A program made the translations under genes and the position numbers. A stretch of 8,775 nucleotides of DNA from the NCBI GenBank assembly GCA_023396535.1, contig JAEWWD010000070.1, forward strand, positions 1 to 8,775, written 5' to 3'. Source of the DNA: Bacillota bacterium (GTDB lineage Bacteria > Bacillota > Clostridia > Christensenellales > CAG-138). How positions within the stretch are numbered: position 1 is the first letter of the stretch; the number at the start of each line of letters is the position of its first letter. Under the pieces are notes generated by a model. The model made no database searches. It was given only the letters and a program-made list of their open reading frames with translations, and was not told where the DNA came from. Below, piece after piece: positions 5,657-8,775 of the stretch.

Positions 5657-5672
5657 AATCCTGATCAGGATT
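5657..5672. promoter_or_regulatory. Perfect 16-bp palindrome before the TAXI receptor gene
   Basis: AATCCTGATCAGGATT is its own reverse complement over all 16 bases. It lies one base after the larger inverted repeat and 9 bp before the ribosome site. A dimeric regulator could bind here, or the RNA hairpin could affect translation. The palindrome is certain; the role is inferred. Confidence 0.5.
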
Positions 5673-5692
5673 ATAAATAAGGGGGAGTAGTT

Positions 5693-6640
5693 GTGAGGAA
5701 GAAACTAATCGTCATCGCGTCTTTTCTGTTGGTCTTAGCCCTGATTTTGCCGGGCTGCGCCAAGAAAACAACGTTGAAAATGGCCACCGGCGGCACCACC
5801 GGCACCTACTATGCATTCAGCGGAACGGTTTCTCAGGTTCTCAGCCAGAAAATTGATAATCTGAGCTTCGACGTTCAGTCCACCGGCGCATCCAAGGCAA
5901 ACATATATCTCGTTTCCGATAAAGAAGCGGATATCGCGATCGTCCAGAACGACGTCATGTATTATGCGTATAACGGCACCGACCTGTTCGCCGGCGAAAA
6001 AGTGCCCGGCTTCTCCGCCATGGCGGGCTGCTATGCCGAGGTTTGCCAGATCGTCGCCAAGGGGGATATCACCTCCATCGACGACCTGAGGGGCAAGCGC
6101 GTTTCCGTGGGCGACGTAGGCTCCGGCGTGGAGTTCAATTCCCGCCAGATACTCGAAGCCTACGGCATGACGTTTGACGATATCACCGTCAACAACCTCA
6201 GCTTTGGCGACAGCGCTACCGCACTGAAGGACGACAAGATCGACGCGTTCTTCTGCGTCGCAGGCGCACCCACAACGGCTATCGTAGAGCTTTCCACCTC
6301 CTATCCGGTCAATCTGCTGCAGGTGGACGATGAGCACGTCGCGAAGCTTACAGAAAAATATCCGTTCTACACCAAGTACGCTATTCCCGGCGCCACCTAC
6401 AAGGGCGTCGATTCCGACGTCCAGACCGTGGCCGTGGTCGCCACCTACATCGTTTCCGACGCGCTCAGCGAGGATCTGGTATACAATATGACCAAGGCGC
6501 TCTTTGAGAACTCCTCTGAGATCGCCGCCGCGCACCCGAAGGGAGCCGAGCTGGATGCCGCCTATTCCGTATCCAGCATATCCATCCCCATCCATCCCGG
6601 CGCACAAAAGTACTATAAGGAAGTCGGCGTCCTGCAATAA
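5693..6640 (+). CDS. TAXI-family TRAP transporter solute receptor lipoprotein
   Basis: A 315-aa extracytoplasmic receptor of the TAXI class, which pairs with fused TRAP permeases rather than DctQ plus DctM. The start is GTG, with GGGGGAG (5681-5687) 5 nt upstream. Residues 1-22 form a lipoprotein signal with lipobox LPGC and Cys22. Family blocks in order are KMATGGTTGTYYAFSGTVSQ (29-48), DIAIVQNDVMYYAYNG (80-95), DLRGKRVSVGDVGSGVEFNS (131-150, the canonical GKxVSVGxxGSG), and SIPIHPGAQKYYKEVGVL near the C-terminus. Length is typical for the family. It is followed by the DUF1850 gene with a 1-nt TAATG overlap and then the fused permease, the standard TAXI-TRAP order. Characterised TAXI systems import small organic or amino acids such as glutamate; the substrate here is not predictable. 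Confidence 0.95.
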   Translation: MRKKLIVIASFLLVLALILPGCAKKTTLKMATGGTTGTYYAFSGTVSQVLSQKIDNLSFDVQSTGASKANIYLVSDKEADIAIVQNDVMYYAYNGTDLFAGEKVPGFSAMAGCYAEVCQIVAKGDITSIDDLRGKRVSVGDVGSGVEFNSRQILEAYGMTFDDITVNNLSFGDSATALKDDKIDAFFCVAGAPTTAIVELSTSYPVNLLQVDDEHVAKLTEKYPFYTKYAIPGATYKGVDSDVQTVAVVATYIVSDALSEDLVYNMTKALFENSSEIAAAHPKGAELDAAYSVSSISIPIHPGAQKYYKEVGVLQ

Positions 6641-7143
6641 TGCGGCGAAAATGGTATGCAACGGGGGCCGCGATACTTTTTGCGATAGCGGCCCCCATTT
6701 TCATGTTTCTTGTGTTTTCATCCCCCTGCCTGATACTGAAAAACGGGGACTCGGGCAAGACCATCGCGTCCTTTCCCGTAAAGCAGGGAGATGAGTTTTC
6801 CGTTACATTCATCCATTCCGTGAATAAAAGCCCGGTCACCGATGTGTATCAGATCCGGGACGGAAAAATATATGTGGTCCGGACGATTTATTACGCTTTC
6901 GGCGCCGGCGTGCAAACGGAAATCGGGAAAGGTCAGACCCTTTCCTATGGCCCGGACGGATCCATGATCGTCAGCGGCTTTGACAGAGAACTGGACAATC
7001 TTTCCTACATTGTCGGCACCGTATCCGATCACACTCTGCTCATTGGCGGGAACGCCATCAGCCTGCGGGAGCTCTGCGGCAAAAACACGACCGTTCGCTT
7101 CCTGTGCGGCCAAAGACTCTTTTCCATTGTATATCCATTTTAA
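6640..7143 (+). CDS. DUF1850 family protein of the TAXI-TRAP operon
   Basis: A 167-aa protein with an N-terminal hydrophobic anchor or uncleaved signal (about residues 7-28) and an extracytoplasmic beta-rich domain. The DUF1850 pattern is visible: QGDEFSVTFIHSVNKSPVTD (49-68) holds the conserved His-Ser in the family position, and YYAFGAGVQTE (84-94) the FGAG block. DUF1850 proteins are found almost only beside TAXI receptors and fused TRAP permeases, and their function is unknown. The ATG overlaps the receptor's TAA by one base and has no good ribosome site of its own (a purine patch lies about 16 nt away), so translation probably depends on reinitiation after the receptor. The next gene follows after 73 bp. 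Confidence 0.9.
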   Translation: MRRKWYATGAAILFAIAAPIFMFLVFSSPCLILKNGDSGKTIASFPVKQGDEFSVTFIHSVNKSPVTDVYQIRDGKIYVVRTIYYAFGAGVQTEIGKGQTLSYGPDGSMIVSGFDRELDNLSYIVGTVSDHTLLIGGNAISLRELCGKNTTVRFLCGQRLFSIVYPF

Positions 7144-7216
7144 ATGAAATCCCGCGGCCTTCTGTGGTATCCTAATAAAATGGATGTAAGAGTTCGAAAC
7201 ACTTGGAGGATGACTT

Positions 7217-8775
7217 ATGTCTGATGAACACAATTCGCCTCATACCTTGATGGGCGATAACGCGCAGGTCGATATCGACGCCCTTATGGCGGAATATGAC
7301 CGCGAATCAAACACACGGCATTATAAGGGCGTGCCACGAGTAATCGTACGTTACATACTTGCGGCGTTTTCCCTGTATATATTCTATATGAATCTCATCA
7401 GCGTCTGGCCGGAGCAAATCCGCAGGGCGTCCTTCGTGGGCCTGATCATATTCCTGGCATTTATGCTGTTCCCCGCCAAAAAGAAAACCGCGAAGCGGGA
7501 AAACTTTGTGCCGTGGTATGATATACTTCTCGGCGTAATAGGAGCCGCTTGCTATTTTTATTATGTCGGCAATTTTGAGGCCATCGCCCTCAAGGCCACC
7601 CGTATCACGGATCTGGATATGCTCATCGGCGTTGCCGGCGTGCTCATTACCGCGGAAGTCTGCCGGCGGGTGGTCGGCATCCCCATACTGGTCGTGGCGG
7701 CCGGCTTTATCGCGTATTCCTTCTATGCGGGGTATACGCTCAAGCGCCTCATCTACACATTGTTCTATACGCTGGACGGCGTAATCGGCACCCCCATCGG
7801 CGTCTGCTCGACATTCATCGTGTTGTTTATCATACTGGGCGCGTTCCTGGAAAAGACGAATATCGGCACGTTCTTCATCGATATCGCGAATTCCATCGCG
7901 GGTTACGCGACAGGCGGACCAGCGAAGGTTGCCGTTATTTCCAGCGCCCTCGAAGGCATGTACTCCGGAAGCTCGGTCGCCAATACCGTCGGCTCCGGCA
8001 GCGTCACCATCCCGGTCATGAAAAAAACCGGGTATGACAAGGACTTCGCGGCAGCGGTGGAAGCCGCCGCTTCCACCGGAGGCCAGATCATGCCCCCCAT
8101 TATGGGCGCCGCAGCCTTCCTGATGGCGGAAATGACGCAGGTTCCCTACGCCACCATCGCAGTCGCGGCCATATTCCCGGCTTTGCTCTACTTCTCGGGC
8201 ATATTCCTGATGGTGCACTTTGAGGCTAAGAAAACCGGCCTGAAAGGTCTTCCCAAGGAATCCATACCGAACTTCTTCAAATTATTTTTTTCAAAAGGCT
8301 ATCTTTTTCTTCCCATCGTCGTGCTGGTCGCGACCATGTCGTTTGGTTTTACCGCGTCCCGTGCCGCCTGCCTTGCCATACTGGCGGCAATCGTCGTCAG
8401 CATGTTCCGCAAGGATACGCGGCTGACGCCGCAGGCGTTTGTGGAATCCCTTGAAGCCGGCGCTAAAAACACCATCGGCGTTGCGGCCGCCTGCTCCATC
8501 GCCGGCGTCATCGTGGGCGTCGTTTCCCTTACCGGCATCGGGCTCAAGCTGGCGGAAGGCCTGCTCGTCCTTTCCGGCGGTATCGACATACTCGCGCTTT
8601 TCTTCACGATGATCGCCTGCATCATATTGGGCATGGGCGTTCCGACCACTGCCAATTACGTCATTATGGCCACCATTACCGCGCCCATCATATTGAAGCT
8701 CATACCTGCGACGCCGCTGCTGGCCGCGCACTTTTTCGTGTTCTATTTCGGCATCGTGGCGGATATCACGCCGCC
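7217..8775 (+). CDS. TRAP transporter fused permease, 4TM/12TM type (cut by window edge)
   Basis: The visible 519 codons have no stop and run off the right edge; family members are about 640-680 aa, so roughly the last fifth is missing. The start ATG has GGAGGA (7205-7210) 6 nt upstream. A hydrophilic N-terminus of about 40 residues leads to a DctQ-like four-helix part (about 45-175), which is fused to a DctM-like part. Fused-family signatures are GGPAKVAVISSALEGMYSGS (233-252), SVANTVGSGSVTIPVMKKTG (253-272), the loop STGGQIMPPIMGAAAF (286-301), and GMGVPTTANYVIMATITAP near the end of the visible part. It forms the ion-coupled membrane channel served by the TAXI receptor two genes upstream. 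Frame and codon use are uniform throughout and no defect is seen. Confidence 0.95.
   Translation, partial: MSDEHNSPHTLMGDNAQVDIDALMAEYDRESNTRHYKGVPRVIVRYILAAFSLYIFYMNLISVWPEQIRRASFVGLIIFLAFMLFPAKKKTAKRENFVPWYDILLGVIGAACYFYYVGNFEAIALKATRITDLDMLIGVAGVLITAEVCRRVVGIPILVVAAGFIAYSFYAGYTLKRLIYTLFYTLDGVIGTPIGVCSTFIVLFIILGAFLEKTNIGTFFIDIANSIAGYATGGPAKVAVISSALEGMYSGSSVANTVGSGSVTIPVMKKTGYDKDFAAAVEAAASTGGQIMPPIMGAAAFLMAEMTQVPYATIAVAAIFPALLYFSGIFLMVHFEAKKTGLKGLPKESIPNFFKLFFSKGYLFLPIVVLVATMSFGFTASRAACLAILAAIVVSMFRKDTRLTPQAFVESLEAGAKNTIGVAAACSIAGVIVGVVSLTGIGLKLAEGLLVLSGGIDILALFFTMIACIILGMGVPTTANYVIMATITAPIILKLIPATPLLAAHFFVFYFGIVADITP

Noticed and set aside
5735..6661. Minus-strand 308-codon frame opposite the TAXI receptor
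   Set aside because: It is Gly/Val/Asp-rich, as expected for the reverse frame of a GC-rich gene, and the plus strand carries full TAXI signatures.
7307..8218. Minus-strand 303-codon frame opposite the fused permease
   Set aside because: It is a Gly/Asp/His-rich antisense artefact. The plus-strand frame is an unmistakable TRAP permease that lacks a stop only because the window ends.
8291..8731. Minus-strand 146-codon frame rich in Gly, Arg and Asp
   Set aside because: It is another reverse-frame shadow of the permease, with no independent start signal.
1..8775. CRISPR arrays, tRNA or rRNA genes, insertion sequences, phage or toxin-antitoxin genes
   Set aside because: No regularly spaced repeats, cloverleaf-like segments, transposase motifs or terminal inverted repeats with target duplications were seen on either strand.

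Overview
The window looks like chromosomal DNA from an anaerobic Firmicute, probably of clostridial type. This rests on strong AAGGAGG-like ribosome binding sites before most genes, UUG and GUG starts, short-stem intrinsic terminators, two lipoprotein solute receptors with classic lipoboxes, and two very small genes of a clostridial look. No rRNA, tRNA, CRISPR array, insertion sequence or phage gene is visible. The taxonomic call is an inference.

Left block (1-3609, minus strand): a conventional four-gene TRAP operon read right to left. It encodes a DctP-type substrate-binding lipoprotein, a DctQ small permease subunit with an unusually long hydrophilic tail, a DctM large permease subunit (4-nt ATGA overlap with dctQ), and the N-terminal third of a PhzF-family isomerase-like enzyme that runs off the left edge. 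A strong stem-loop without a U-run lies between dctP and dctQ, a layout expected when the binding protein must be made in excess over the permease.

Middle block (3610-5692): an AT-rich intergenic region of about 510 bp with a candidate promoter for the TRAP operon and several inverted repeats. It is followed by a plus-strand HAD-family phosphatase of the YjjG/YfnB type. Next come two tiny minus-strand genes (58 aa and 31 aa), each with its own Shine-Dalgarno sequence and its own terminator. Then there is a stretch of about 350 bp without a convincing gene, holding a terminator-like hairpin and a palindrome-rich promoter region.

Right block (5693-8775, plus strand): a second, different TRAP system of the TAXI class. 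It comprises a TAXI-family receptor lipoprotein, a DUF1850 small membrane-anchored protein (TAATG overlap) and a fused 4TM/12TM TRAP permease that runs off the right edge.

Two unrelated classes of sodium- or proton-coupled organic-acid importer therefore lie within 9 kb, transcribed away from each other and separated by housekeeping-like and small genes. Substrates cannot be read from the sequence. I see no clearly new multi-gene system. The most interesting points are the PhzF-like enzyme in the TRAP operon, the DctQ tail, the paired palindromes at the TAXI promoter, and the 31-aa Cys-rich membrane peptide with a sporulation-sigma-like promoter.
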